This document shows positions 8,024 to 16,832 of a DNA stretch of 64,000 bases, piece after piece. Source of the DNA: Saprospiraceae bacterium (GTDB lineage Bacteria > Bacteroidota > Bacteroidia > Chitinophagales > Saprospiraceae); contig JAEUUP010000142.1 in NCBI GenBank assembly GCA_016787525.1, positions 1-64,000 of the forward strand, in the 5' to 3' direction. Numbering within the stretch: the first letter of the stretch is position 1; each line of letters starts with the position of its first letter. A model generated the notes under the pieces. The model had not been told where the DNA came from. It saw nothing but the letters and a program-made list of their open reading frames with translations, and made no database searches. Position numbers and translations under genes: made by a program.

Positions 8024-8758
8024 CTATCCTTTTCGTTTAGACAACCGAAAATTAGCACCAACGATAAAATAATGAAACCGACCTTGCAAATATCCTATCG
8101 TGTTGACACTTTTATACTCCAACCTTTCGGAGAAAAAATATGTGGGCGATACATAAGCCATTGTAAAAACTTCCCATCTCGACTGTTTCAATTGCCAAAA
8201 ACACCCTGCATTGATGCCAACACTATGAGCTTTACCTCCATTTGTCACTGCAATGGTTGGAGTAAAAAGAGAACTGGTGACATTAACAGGTTTCGCACCA
8301 AAAGGTCGGAAAGTTGTTCTACTATCATCGAATGTTATATCTAAAAACTTATTAGCGGAATAAAAAATGCCTAAAGCAGGTAAGAGACGATGCTTTTTAA
8401 AATCAATTTTATAAAGTCCTAACAAACTCAAATCGGCTGAATAAAAAGAATAAATAACAGATTGAGTGATAGACGTATTGTTAGCATCTTTATAGGTGTT
8501 CGACAATGCAATTGGTTTTAAGGCAAGATGCAGATTAGCTCGCAGTTGAAAATGATGTTTAGAAGCCAGATGTGCATAGAGTTGAATACTACCTGCTACA
8601 CTGGCAGTTGGTTTCAATAAATCATTCTCAAATCTTTCTTTGTTTTGATGATTAAAAAAATAACTGTCTAAACCTAAGCCTATACCATATTCAACCGTTT
8701 GACATATTGATACTGTGGCGTTGACAAATACCAAAATGACCCATAAGTATTTCTTCAT
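8024..8758 (-). CDS. Putative outer-membrane beta-barrel protein
   Basis: A 244-residue protein with a signal peptide (MKKYLWVILVFVNATVSICQ, cleavage probably before TVEYGIG) and then alternating polar/aromatic strands, ending in a strand-like HYFIVGANFRLSKRKG. This fits an 8-10 strand outer-membrane barrel of unknown role, of the sort common in Bacteroidota. No conserved family motif recognised. A motif copy lies downstream (8008) and one upstream (8812); the gene itself has none. Monocistronic. Confidence 0.7.
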   Translation of the reverse strand: MKKYLWVILVFVNATVSICQTVEYGIGLGLDSYFFNHQNKERFENDLLKPTASVAGSIQLYAHLASKHHFQLRANLHLALKPIALSNTYKDANNTSITQSVIYSFYSADLSLLGLYKIDFKKHRLLPALGIFYSANKFLDITFDDSRTTFRPFGAKPVNVTSSLFTPTIAVTNGGKAHSVGINAGCFWQLKQSRWEVFTMAYVSPTYFFSERLEYKSVNTIGYLQGRFHYFIVGANFRLSKRKG

Positions 8759-8900
8759 TTCACACGATTTTCAGTTAAAGTTAATACAATAGACACAAAA
8801 ATACACTTTTTACTGAGGGGGGGTATGATGTATGTGTGTATTATAAGTCGAATAGATGTTTAAGATTTGACTCAATCATAGTTTCAAGTCGCTGATGCTC

Positions 8901-9079
8901 TTCAAACCCGTAGGGTTGACATTTTGGTAGCAATAAAGCCCCCTGTTTGTTTTCAAACCCGTAGGGTTGGCATTTTGGTAGAAATGAGTTATTAAATTCT
9001 TTATAATCCCATGCCTACGGCATTCAATAATCGTATTTATTGCTATTTTCTACCAAAATGCCAACCCTACGGGTTTGAA
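8901..9079. repeat. 30-bp repeat, two direct copies and one inverted
   Basis: Copy 1 8901-8930 and copy 2 8952-8981 begin TTCAAACCCGTAGGGTTG and end CATTTTGGTAG (copy 1 has A for the G before CATTTT). The inverted copy is 9050-9079 (CTACCAAAATGCCAACCC...TTTGAA). Copy 2 and the inverted copy are exact reverse complements and can form a 30-bp stem around a 68-nt loop. The inner CCGTAGGG/CCCTACGG is itself palindromic, as in REP-like elements. Confidence 0.9.
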
Positions 9080-9118
9080 GAATATTGCAACTTGAAACCA
9101 TCATTGAATTGCTTACTT

Positions 9119-9204
9119 AACTGATGTTACGCACGATACAATTACTGACTGTTTTTTGCGTAGCAAAAAACAGTGCGTAAACTATTGCTTGAGTAACATC
9201 AGTT
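9119..9204. mobile_element. MITE-like nested inverted-repeat element
   Basis: Outer arms AACTGATGTTAC (9119-9130) and GTAACATCAGTT (9193-9204); middle arms TTACGCAC (9127-9134) and GTGCGTAA (9173-9180); inner stem ACTGTTTTTTGC (9148-9159) and GCAAAAAACAGT (9163-9174) with a 3-nt loop. All pair exactly. 86 bp, no coding capacity. This looks like a miniature non-autonomous element; no related transposase is in the window. Confidence 0.65.
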
Positions 9205-9306
9205 ATTTAAATACGCCTTTAAAATTTTATGTCCTTAAAAACCCTCATTTCATAGCTAAAAAATGCCCACTCGTATCAAACACCCATCGGAAAAGCAACA
9301 AAAAGA

Positions 9307-9330
9307 TTGCTTAAACAGTTGTTTAAGCAA
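9307..9330. promoter_or_regulatory. Operator-like palindrome before the TonB receptor
   Basis: TTGCTTAAAC-AGTT-GTTTAAGCAA: 10-bp perfect arms with a 4-bp spacer, ending 27 bp before the receptor ATG. Size and symmetry suit a dimeric regulator site, perhaps for the LytTR-type regulator encoded 4 kb downstream, or a 5'-UTR hairpin hiding the start. Inference only. Confidence 0.5.
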
Positions 9331-9357
9331 ATTTTAATCAAAAACGACTGTTATTTT

Positions 9358-11688
9358 ATGAAACGACAAATCCATTTAAGCCTCCTCTTTGTCCTTTTTG
9401 CCCATTTTCTGCACGCACAAGAGCGATTTTCAGTCAGTGGTGCGGTCAAAGATGCCAAAACAGGGGAAGAACTCATCGGTGCAAGTGTGCGGCTCAAAGA
9501 CAAACCGACGGTCGGCACTTTGACCAACGAATACGGTTTTTATTCTTTGACACTCGAAAAAGGCACTTATACACTGCTTTTTGACTTTATTGGCTACAAT
9601 CAAGTCGAAAAAACGGTGGTTTTAGACAAAAACCAAAAGTTCGACGTGTCTATCGGTGAGACAGCCAAACAACTCAGCGAGGTCGTCATCTCAGCTAAAA
9701 AGGCAGATGAAAATATCCGCACAGCCCAAATGGGTGTTGAGAAAATTGATGTCAAAGATGTCGCTAAAATCCCCGTTCTCTTTGGTGAAAAAGACATTCT
9801 AAAGACCATTCAGCTCCTACCCGGCGTAAAATCGGCTGGCGAAGGGCAAAGCGGTTTCTATGTACGCGGCGGGGCGGTTGACCAAAACCTCATTCTTTTG
9901 GACGAAGCACCTGTTTACAACGCCAACCACTTGCTTGGTTTTTTCTCTACCTTCAACTCCGACGCTATCAAAGATGCGACCCTCGTGAAAGGCAATGCAC
10001 CCCCTCAGTATGGCGGGCGTTTGTCGTCGGTTTTGGACATAAAGATGAACGAAGGCAACAATCAGGACTTCGGTGCATCGGGCGGTATCGGTCTTATTTC
10101 CTCCAAACTCAATCTTGAAGGCCCAATTCAAAAAGATAAATCTTCATTTCTATTGACAGGTCGCCGTACTTATGCCGATGCGTTTTTGAAACTATCGAAC
10201 GACTCGACGCTCAACAACAATACGCTCTACTTCTACGACCTCAATGCCAAAGTCAATTACAAACTCTCGTCAAAAGACCGTCTATTCCTGTCAGGTTATT
10301 TTGGACGCGACAAACTCGGCTTCGGCGATGTTTTCGGCATTGACTGGGGTAATGCAACAGGCACAGCACGATGGAATCACGTTTGGAACGACCGCCTATT
10401 TTCAAATACTTCGTTGATTTACAGCAATTATGACTACAAAATAAAGATTTCACAAAACAGCACCAATTTCAATATCACCTCTCAAATCGAAGATTGGAAT
10501 CTGAAACAAGAATTTCAGTTTTTCTCCAATCCCAATAATTCGTGGCGTTTCGGTTTCAATGTCATTCACCACGATATTGTCCCTGGCAATATCACCAATG
10601 AAAGTACTGACGGCTCTGGCCCCACTTTCGGCGACTTACAAAAACGACAATCGCTCGAATCTGCCATTTATGCAGGCAATAATCAAAAGATTGGCGACAA
10701 ATTGGAGTTAAACTATGGTCTGAGACTCTCAGTATTCAATGTTTTAGGCGGCAGCAACTACTACAATATTGATACAAAAGGCAATATCACCGACACATTG
10801 GACTATGCCAAAGGCTCAATTGTCAAGACTTATATCAACCTCGAACCACGCTTGTCATTGGCTTATACACTGACCCCCTCAGTATCATTGAAAGCAGCGT
10901 ATGCCCGCAACACCCAAAACATGCACTTGCTGACAAACTCCACCACCACAAGTCCGACCGACCGATGGGTATCATCAAGTAATATCATTAAGCCTGAAAT
11001 TGCGGACCAGTTTTCAATAGGCTATTTCCAAAATTTTGCTGATAATAAATACGAGTTGAGCCTTGAAGCCTACTATAAAACCATGCAAAACCAAGTGGAT
11101 TACCGCGATGGAGCTAACCTGCGTGTGAACGATGCTGTCGAAACAGAACTACTCTTTGGCAAAGGCAGAGCTTACGGTTTGGAATTGCTTTTGAAAAAGA
11201 AATCGGGTAAGTTCAATGGTTGGATTTCCTACACTTTAGCGCGTTCAGAACGCCAATTAGACGGTGTCAATGGGGGTAGTTGGTATCCAGCACGTCAAGA
11301 CCGCATGCATGACATAGCTGTTGTGGGTATTTATCAACTCAATCCCAAATGGACATTGGGTGCAACTTGGGTCTATTACACAGGTAATGCTGTCACTTTT
11401 CCAAGTGGCAAATACAATGTGGCAGACCAAATCTTGTGGTACTATACGGAACGCAACGGCTACCGAATGCCTGCCTATCATCGCATGGATTTGAGTGCAA
11501 CTTGGCAACTCAAAAAGGGCAAACGTTGGGAATCAGAGCTGGCATTCAGTATCTATAATGTCTATGGTCGCGAAAATGCTTACTCCATCAATTTCCGTCA
11601 AAGCGAAACCGACCCGACTAAAACAGAAGTGGTACAAACAGCTCTGTTCAAACAAGTACCTTCTATTTCCTATAATTTTAAGTTTTAA
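9358..11688 (+). CDS. TonB-dependent receptor with carboxypeptidase-like regulatory domain
   Basis: A 776-residue outer-membrane transporter. The start at ATG 9358 gives a clean signal peptide (MKRQIHLSLLFVLFAHFLHA|QERF); the frame opens 51 bp earlier but inside the palindrome. Order: signal peptide, CarboxypepD-reg-like beta-sandwich (residues ~22-105, VSGAVKDAKTGEELIGASV), plug domain (VLFGEKDILKTIQLLPGVK...GFYVRGGAVDQNLILLDEA), then the barrel to the C-terminal F. In Bacteroidota this receptor class is typically followed, as here after 18 bp, by a DUF4249 lipoprotein rather than SusD. The substrate is unknown. Two motif copies inside (10001 PQY, 10875 PSV). Probably regulated with the kinase/regulator genes downstream. 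Confidence 0.92.
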   Translation: MKRQIHLSLLFVLFAHFLHAQERFSVSGAVKDAKTGEELIGASVRLKDKPTVGTLTNEYGFYSLTLEKGTYTLLFDFIGYNQVEKTVVLDKNQKFDVSIGETAKQLSEVVISAKKADENIRTAQMGVEKIDVKDVAKIPVLFGEKDILKTIQLLPGVKSAGEGQSGFYVRGGAVDQNLILLDEAPVYNANHLLGFFSTFNSDAIKDATLVKGNAPPQYGGRLSSVLDIKMNEGNNQDFGASGGIGLISSKLNLEGPIQKDKSSFLLTGRRTYADAFLKLSNDSTLNNNTLYFYDLNAKVNYKLSSKDRLFLSGYFGRDKLGFGDVFGIDWGNATGTARWNHVWNDRLFSNTSLIYSNYDYKIKISQNSTNFNITSQIEDWNLKQEFQFFSNPNNSWRFGFNVIHHDIVPGNITNESTDGSGPTFGDLQKRQSLESAIYAGNNQKIGDKLELNYGLRLSVFNVLGGSNYYNIDTKGNITDTLDYAKGSIVKTYINLEPRLSLAYTLTPSVSLKAAYARNTQNMHLLTNSTTTSPTDRWVSSSNIIKPEIADQFSIGYFQNFADNKYELSLEAYYKTMQNQVDYRDGANLRVNDAVETELLFGKGRAYGLELLLKKKSGKFNGWISYTLARSERQLDGVNGGSWYPARQDRMHDIAVVGIYQLNPKWTLGATWVYYTGNAVTFPSGKYNVADQILWYYTERNGYRMPAYHRMDLSATWQLKKGKRWESELAFSIYNVYGRENAYSINFRQSETDPTKTEVVQTALFKQVPSISYNFKF

Positions 11689-11706
11689 CAGTACAAAGAA
11701 TCAAAA

Positions 11707-12510
11707 ATGAATAAATTAGCAATATTTTTAGCAGCATCTACCCTTTTATTAAGCAGTTGCGAAAAAGTGATAGAACTTGACTTGAACAACAGCGACCCTC
11801 AAATCGTCGTCGAAGCGTGGCTCTCCGACGACCCTTCAGAACGCGCGCAAGTGTGGTTGTCGCAGTCCGTCAATTTTGACCAAAGCAATACATATCCCCC
11901 CCTCAGTAATGCCACCGTTTTTATCAAAAATCGGACAACAGGCGAGGTTGATACCCTCAAAGAAGTCGGTAATTCAGGCATTTATGGCGGTTCTAAATTG
12001 GTCGCACAAGTTGGTCAGACCTACGATTTGACAGTCAATGTGAAAGGAAAAACACTGACTTCAAGTGCGACTGTACCACGAAAAGTGAATTTAGATTCGA
12101 TACGATTGACAAGAACAACATTTTTTGGCAACGAAAACCTGCAAATAGTGCCACGCTACCTCGACCCAAAAGGCATAGGTGACAATTATCGTTTTGTTTT
12201 ATCGGTCAATGGCAATAAAAAAACGGATTTATTGATACAAAACGATGCTTTAAGCGATGGTGCTTACAATGCCCGCCCACTTTTTGGTAGAATGGGTGAC
12301 AACGATATAAAAATAGGCGATACCTTGAGCCTCGAAATGCGTTGTATTGATGCGGGTTCGTATTTCTATTTCGACACACTATCAGAAGGTGGTGGCGGTC
12401 CCAACAGCAGTTCTGCTACACCGACCAACCCCGTTAGCAATATCAAAGGTGGGGCTTTGGGCTATTTTAGTGTTTATACAAAGCAGGTAAAATCAACCAT
12501 TGTAAAATAA
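11707..12510 (+). CDS. DUF4249 lipoprotein
   Basis: A 267-residue surface or periplasmic lipoprotein: signal peptide with lipobox LLLSSC (lipidated Cys18), then CEKVIELDLNNSDPQIVVEAW and beta-rich repeats (DPSERAQVWLSQSVNF; SSATVPRKVNLDSIRL) characteristic of DUF4249. Known DUF4249 genes sit next to TonB receptors of the preceding type, and the protein probably helps capture ligand; its structure resembles an immunoglobulin-like scaffold by pattern only. 18 bp after the receptor and 3 bp before the kinase, so all four genes are likely one operon. The motif copy at 11899 is read PLS. Confidence 0.85.
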   Translation: MNKLAIFLAASTLLLSSCEKVIELDLNNSDPQIVVEAWLSDDPSERAQVWLSQSVNFDQSNTYPPLSNATVFIKNRTTGEVDTLKEVGNSGIYGGSKLVAQVGQTYDLTVNVKGKTLTSSATVPRKVNLDSIRLTRTTFFGNENLQIVPRYLDPKGIGDNYRFVLSVNGNKKTDLLIQNDALSDGAYNARPLFGRMGDNDIKIGDTLSLEMRCIDAGSYFYFDTLSEGGGGPNSSSATPTNPVSNIKGGALGYFSVYTKQVKSTIVK

Positions 12511-12513
12511 GAC

Positions 12514-13614
12514 ATGAGCAAATCCATTTTTCGCAATCAGCTCATAACCATTTTAGCCCATGTCAGCGCATGGTGCGCCCTTCTTTTGATTCCGCTCCTT
12601 GCGCGAAGGAAAGAAGTACCGTCACCAGACCATCTTAAATTTAGAGATATGCCATTTGAGGGTATTTTATGGCTTACATTGATTATGATAGCTGTATTTT
12701 ACCTCAACTACTTGGTACTCATTCCTTATATATTAAACCAAAAAAAAAGCCGTTACTATTTTTTTTCTCTGATAAGTCTATGGGGCTTTTTTACTTTGTG
12801 CTTCTATGGTATCAAAAACTATTTTTTAGGACAAGAAGCCCCATTTCAAGTCGCTTTTGTCATTTTTCCTTTCCTGCTCATTATGGCAGTTAGCTTGTCA
12901 ATTCGGCTATTAGTGGATAGAACAGAGGCCGAACGAGAACTTAAAGAGCGCGAAAATGAAACATTGAAATCCGAACTTTCATTTTTGCGCTCACAAATAA
13001 GTCCGCACTTTCTGTTCAATGTGATGAACAATGTTGTATCGTTGAGCCGAGTGAGACCACAATTGGTTGAGCCAACTCTGATACAACTCTCGCAACTAAT
13101 GCGATACATGTTGTACAATTCGGATGAAAAAAAAGTGACGATTCAGAACGAAATCAGTTATTTGAAAAACTATATAGACCTTCAAAATTTGCGTTTTGGC
13201 GATTCAGTTAAGGTTATTTTTGAAAAAAATACTGAGGGGGGGCAAAACACAATCGAACCAATGCTTTTGATTCCTTTTGTTGAAAATGCGTTCAAACATG
13301 GCGGTATTGGACTGATTCGAGAACCTGAAATCCATATATTTTTGAATCAAAGCAGTGATGAATTGATATTTGAAGTCAAAAATAAATTCGATTCACGCAT
13401 CAATACACAGAAGAATGACGTGTCGGGCATCGGTTTGAAAAATGTTAGCCGTCGCTTAGAGCTTTTGTATCCCAATCAGCACATTTTAGACATCAATACT
13501 GTCATCCAGAGCGGAGTGGCACAAGAGGAGCCGAAGGAGTATTGGTTTTGTATAAAACTAAAGATAAGTTTGTTAAAATATAAAACACACGATGATAAAG
13601 TGCCTTGCCGTTGA
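12514..13614 (+). CDS. Sensor histidine kinase, LytS/YehU type (His_kinase PF06580 family)
   Basis: A 366-residue membrane kinase. Four hydrophobic segments in the N-terminal ~135 residues, a short coiled coil (DRTEAERELKERENETLKSE), then the phospho-acceptor box SQISPHFLFNVMNN with His165, and a C-terminal HATPase with N-box FVENAFKHG and G-box GIGLKNVSRRLELLYP. The input signal is unknown; there is no extracellular sensor domain, so it may sense through the membrane helices. The downstream regulator starts 23 bp inside its 3' end, so translation is coupled. The motif at 13231 is read NTEGG. Confidence 0.9.
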   Translation: MSKSIFRNQLITILAHVSAWCALLLIPLLARRKEVPSPDHLKFRDMPFEGILWLTLIMIAVFYLNYLVLIPYILNQKKSRYYFFSLISLWGFFTLCFYGIKNYFLGQEAPFQVAFVIFPFLLIMAVSLSIRLLVDRTEAERELKERENETLKSELSFLRSQISPHFLFNVMNNVVSLSRVRPQLVEPTLIQLSQLMRYMLYNSDEKKVTIQNEISYLKNYIDLQNLRFGDSVKVIFEKNTEGGQNTIEPMLLIPFVENAFKHGGIGLIREPEIHIFLNQSSDELIFEVKNKFDSRINTQKNDVSGIGLKNVSRRLELLYPNQHILDINTVIQSGVAQEEPKEYWFCIKLKISLLKYKTHDDKVPCR

Positions 13615-14299
13615 CGATGAATTATTAGCCCTTGATTTGTTGGCAGACAATATCCAAAAAGTGCCTTTTCTGCACTTGGTCGGACGCTGTCGGAACGCTT
13701 TTGAAACTTTGCAGAAAATAGAATCGGAACGACCCGATTTGGTTTTTATTGATATACAAATGCCAGGACTCACAGGTGTCGAGTTGGTGCGCAGCTTGCA
13801 AACCATCAAACCGATGGTTGTTTTCGTAACGGCCTACGAAGACTACGCCTTGGAAGGTTATGCACTCAATGTTTTGGACTATTTGGTCAAACCTGTGCCG
13901 TTCGAGCGTTTTTTCATCGCTTGTCAAAAGGCAAAAGAAATCTATGATTTGAAAAATAGTGCCGTAGAAACACCCCAAACATCTCCTTTTTTCTTTGTCA
14001 ATGCAGATTATAGCCTCATAAAAATCGTGGTTGAGGATATTCTTTATATTGAAGGCATGAAAGATTATCTCAAAATACACCTCTCAACTCTTACTAAACC
14101 CATCATCACAAGGATGAGCTTCAAATCCATCGAAGAACATTTGCCAGAACAACAGTTTTTCAGAGTTCATAAGTCTTATTTAGTGAATATTGCAAAAATT
14201 CAAAGCATTCGTAGTGGTTTTGTTTTTATTAATAATCATAAAGTACCCCTCAGTGAAATACACCGCGAAGCCTTTTTGAAAACTTTAAAATTAGGTTAA
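13592..14299 (+). CDS. LytTR-family response regulator
   Basis: A 235-residue regulator paired with the preceding kinase. Receiver domain residues 1-~120 with acidic pocket D8/D9, phospho-acceptor D54 (FIDIQMPG), T in VTAYEDYALEGYALN and K in YLVKPV. C-terminal LytTR DNA-binding domain (~135-235: YIEGMKDYLKIHL...FFRVHKSYLVN). LytTR proteins bind direct repeats about 10 bp apart, upstream of targets. The likely target is the adjacent TonB receptor operon. The motif at 14246 is read VPLSEIH within the LytTR domain. Confidence 0.93.
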   Translation: MIKCLAVDDELLALDLLADNIQKVPFLHLVGRCRNAFETLQKIESERPDLVFIDIQMPGLTGVELVRSLQTIKPMVVFVTAYEDYALEGYALNVLDYLVKPVPFERFFIACQKAKEIYDLKNSAVETPQTSPFFFVNADYSLIKIVVEDILYIEGMKDYLKIHLSTLTKPIITRMSFKSIEEHLPEQQFFRVHKSYLVNIAKIQSIRSGFVFINNHKVPLSEIHREAFLKTLKLG

Positions 14300-14322
14300 T
14301 CGCCACTATAACGATTTTTTCA
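14294..14322. terminator. Possible terminator between convergent genes
   Basis: GGTTAATCG (14294-14302) and CGATT followed by a T-run and CAACC give an imperfect hairpin in the 36-bp gap between the response regulator and the convergent aminotransferase gene. Confidence 0.4.
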
Positions 14323-14335
14323 ACCTTATTTTGCA

Positions 14336-15490
14336 CTAAATCTGCGTCAAGACTCTTGTCAAAGCGGCTATATCTGCTTCATCGTTGTAAATATTGGGCG
14401 AAATGCGCACAAAATCACCTCTGACAGAGACATGAATCTTGCGCTCGGATAAGGCAGCTTGCAGTTTTTCGACGGAGACATGTTTCGGCATTTGGATACC
14501 AAACAAATGATGACCTCGATAAGCCTGTTCTTCGACCCAAAAGCCGTGTTTTTGCCATTCTACAACGGCATCTTTAGTCAGATTTCGACAATAGTTTTGT
14601 ATGTTTTCGATGCCCCAATCAAGCAGTTGTTGCAGCGCAACGATACCCATTGACACATTGATAAAGTTACTTTTTTCACCCATATCGTAGCGTGTACTGA
14701 GGGGGGCGTAATCATCTTGATAGTCAATGAGTCTTCGGAAGTCTTCTGCGCCTTTCCTGTTAATCCAATTGTCTTCGAGGGGTTTACCATTGTCAAAATA
14801 ATCGGAATAGTAGGCATAACCCAACGAATAAGCACCCATCAACCATTTATAGCCGCCACAAATAAGGGCATCAATGCCCATACTTTGCACATCAATAGGC
14901 AAAGCGCCGACACTTTGAGTCCCATCTACGATGAGCAAAGCCCCGACTTCGTGCGCTCTCGTGCTGATGGCTTTGAGGTTGAACTTTGTGCCGTTCGCCC
15001 AATGAACATGCGACAAAGCGACAACAGCGGTTTGATTATCAATACTCTCTAATATCCGTTGATTCCACGCCTCTCCACGTCCTTTTGGCAACTCGATAGG
15101 GTAAGGAACGGTTTTGAGTTGGAGGTCTTTTTCTTTTGCCAATTCACGCCAAGTATAAACATTGCTCGGAAATTGGGCTTCAGCGATGACTATGTTCTGT
15201 CCTTTTTGTGCTTTAATATTCTTGCCAACCGTCGCAATGCCATAAGATACTGAGGGGATGAGTGCAATGCGTTGCGGCTCCTCTGCATTGACAATTTGTG
15301 CAAAAAGACTTTTCAACTGATGCGTTTCAGTGAAAAAATCGGTGGGCATGATGGTATAAGGCTGCATTTTTTTCTTAACACTCTCAATGCCTGCGGCAGC
15401 AACGGCGTTAGAAATAGGCGACATATACGCGCCATTGATGTAGTGTACTGAGGGGTCGAGGCTGAATAGATGTTTCTGACAAGTGAGCAT
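14336..15490 (-). CDS. Class V PLP-dependent aminotransferase family protein
   Basis: A 384-residue fold-type I PLP enzyme (cysteine desulfurase/kynureninase/isopenicillin-N-epimerase-like superfamily). The start at 15490 (MLTCQKHLFSLDPS) was chosen because the 19 residues available upstream are hydrophobic and not family-like. Visible: PLP-pyridine-binding Asp in LIVDGTQSVGALPID, Schiff-base Lys215 in CGGYKWLMG, and substrate-side SFxNxS-like MGEKSNFINVSMG. No desulfurase Cys loop is evident, so it is more likely an aminotransferase or epimerase-type member. The substrate cannot be assigned. Three motif copies inside (14696 PLS, 15249 PSV, 15447 PSV). Confidence 0.85.
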   Translation of the reverse strand: MLTCQKHLFSLDPSVHYINGAYMSPISNAVAAAGIESVKKKMQPYTIMPTDFFTETHQLKSLFAQIVNAEEPQRIALIPSVSYGIATVGKNIKAQKGQNIVIAEAQFPSNVYTWRELAKEKDLQLKTVPYPIELPKGRGEAWNQRILESIDNQTAVVALSHVHWANGTKFNLKAISTRAHEVGALLIVDGTQSVGALPIDVQSMGIDALICGGYKWLMGAYSLGYAYYSDYFDNGKPLEDNWINRKGAEDFRRLIDYQDDYAPLSTRYDMGEKSNFINVSMGIVALQQLLDWGIENIQNYCRNLTKDAVVEWQKHGFWVEEQAYRGHHLFGIQMPKHVSVEKLQAALSERKIHVSVRGDFVRISPNIYNDEADIAALTRVLTQI

Positions 15491-15574
15491 ACGGATTGGT
15501 CTATGAAAATAGTGAAATAAACGGATTAAGAGAGGTAAAAAGAACACTTTTGCCTTTTTAGCCTCTGATTTATC

Positions 15575-16732
15575 TTACAAATAACGGTACAATTGTCGCA
15601 AACTCTCCGCATTGTGCGCTGCTGCAAATACATCTACAAAAGGCAATGCGGCTTGCATAGCGGCTGTTGAAGGTTCAAAATTGGGATTGCCCGCCAACGG
15701 ATTGAGCCAAATCACTCGATGTGCTTTTCGATGAATCTCTGACATGGCTTCAGTCAAGTGTGTGGCATCGCCTGTGTCCCAACCATCGCTAATAATGATG
15801 ACGACCGTGCGTGAACTGAGGTGTTTTTGTCCAAATTCTTGGGTGAAATGTGCCAAACTCTCGCCAATACGCGTACCACCCGACCAATGAGGCACTCTTT
15901 CGGATAAGTTTTCTAAAGATTTTACAAAATCAGACCCCCTCAGTATATCTGTGATTGGGGTCAATTGTGTAGAAAAAACAAAAGTCTCGATACGTCGAAA
16001 AACTTGTTGGAATGCATAAGCAAACTGAATCAAAAAACGGCTGTACAATTCCATTGATTTACTCACATCGCAGATTAAAACGAGTTCCAATCGGCGTTTT
16101 TGTTGCTTTTTATGCATCAAATCTACGATTTCGCCACCACGCCGAAGGTTTTGGCGCAATGTTCGGCGCAAATCGAGTTGACCGTTTTTATGTTTAGAGA
16201 AACGCCGATTTTGTTGCCGTGCCAATCGTCGGGCAATCATTTGTATCAGTTCAAACATATCGCGCAATTCTTCTTCTGATAGAGTCGAAAAATCCTTTTT
16301 GCTCAATGTTTCGGTAGCACTGAATGTGTGTAATTCGAGTTCTTCATCCGATTTTTCACCCAAAAGCCATGATTTTAGGCTTTGAAATTGAGCATCTTGC
16401 CCTTTGGGCTTGGGTTTTTGCTCTTGTTTCTCCTTTTTTTGGTCAGCTATTTTAGAGTCCGTTGCTTTCTGGACTTGTTTCCAATAATAATCGTATAACT
16501 CATCGAACCTTTCTGCCTGTCCGATATGCCGTGTCAAGCAGATTTTAAGAGCCAAGCGCATGGTTTCAGGTGTGTTATAAGGTTGCAATATCTCAATGGT
16601 TTTCAAAGCATCAGCTTCTTCGGGTGCAGCAATAACGAAACCTTCTGTCCGTAGATAGCGACAGAAAGCGACAATATTGGCCGTCAGAGAAGTATGGCGT
16701 TTGATTAAGTCTTTGGACATATTACCGAGCAA
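15575..16732 (-). CDS. VWA-domain protein, CoxE-like
   Basis: A 385-residue protein of the CoxE-like VWA family. The N-terminal helical part is followed by a charged linker (KKEKQEQKPKPKGQ) and a C-terminal von Willebrand A domain with a complete MIDAS motif, CDVSKS (DxSxS) plus later T and D positions (GGTRIGES; ISDGWDTGD). It works with a MoxR AAA+ ATPase encoded about 100 bp upstream on the same strand; CoxD/CoxE-type pairs mature metalloenzymes, including the Mo-Cu site of CO dehydrogenase. A start 12 bp downstream (MSKDLIKRH, 16720) is equally possible. The motif at 15936 is read ILRGSD. Confidence 0.85.
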   Translation of the reverse strand: MLGNMSKDLIKRHTSLTANIVAFCRYLRTEGFVIAAPEEADALKTIEILQPYNTPETMRLALKICLTRHIGQAERFDELYDYYWKQVQKATDSKIADQKKEKQEQKPKPKGQDAQFQSLKSWLLGEKSDEELELHTFSATETLSKKDFSTLSEEELRDMFELIQMIARRLARQQNRRFSKHKNGQLDLRRTLRQNLRRGGEIVDLMHKKQQKRRLELVLICDVSKSMELYSRFLIQFAYAFQQVFRRIETFVFSTQLTPITDILRGSDFVKSLENLSERVPHWSGGTRIGESLAHFTQEFGQKHLSSRTVVIIISDGWDTGDATHLTEAMSEIHRKAHRVIWLNPLAGNPNFEPSTAAMQAALPFVDVFAAAHNAESLRQLYRYL

Positions 16733-16832
16733 AAGTGGAAGTCAACAGCACTATTCAATTACAAGCTGCTGATAGTTACAATACTTAAAAAATAAAAAAT
16801 CCTTAATCCTTATTCTACATTTATTGAAGGGG

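Larger units (their letters stand above)
8759..9357. other. 599-bp intergenic region rich in palindromic repeats
   Basis: Between divergent genes. It contains a motif copy with a 7-G run (8812), three copies of a 30-bp repeat (8901, 8952 direct; 9050 inverted), a nested inverted-repeat element (9119-9204) and an operator-like palindrome (9307-9330). No gene seen. Confidence 0.8.

Noticed and set aside
9358-12510. SusC/SusD pair
   Set aside because: The lipoprotein is DUF4249-like and lacks the SusD helical pattern, and the receptor lacks the SusC signature. No glycan-locus gene is adjacent.
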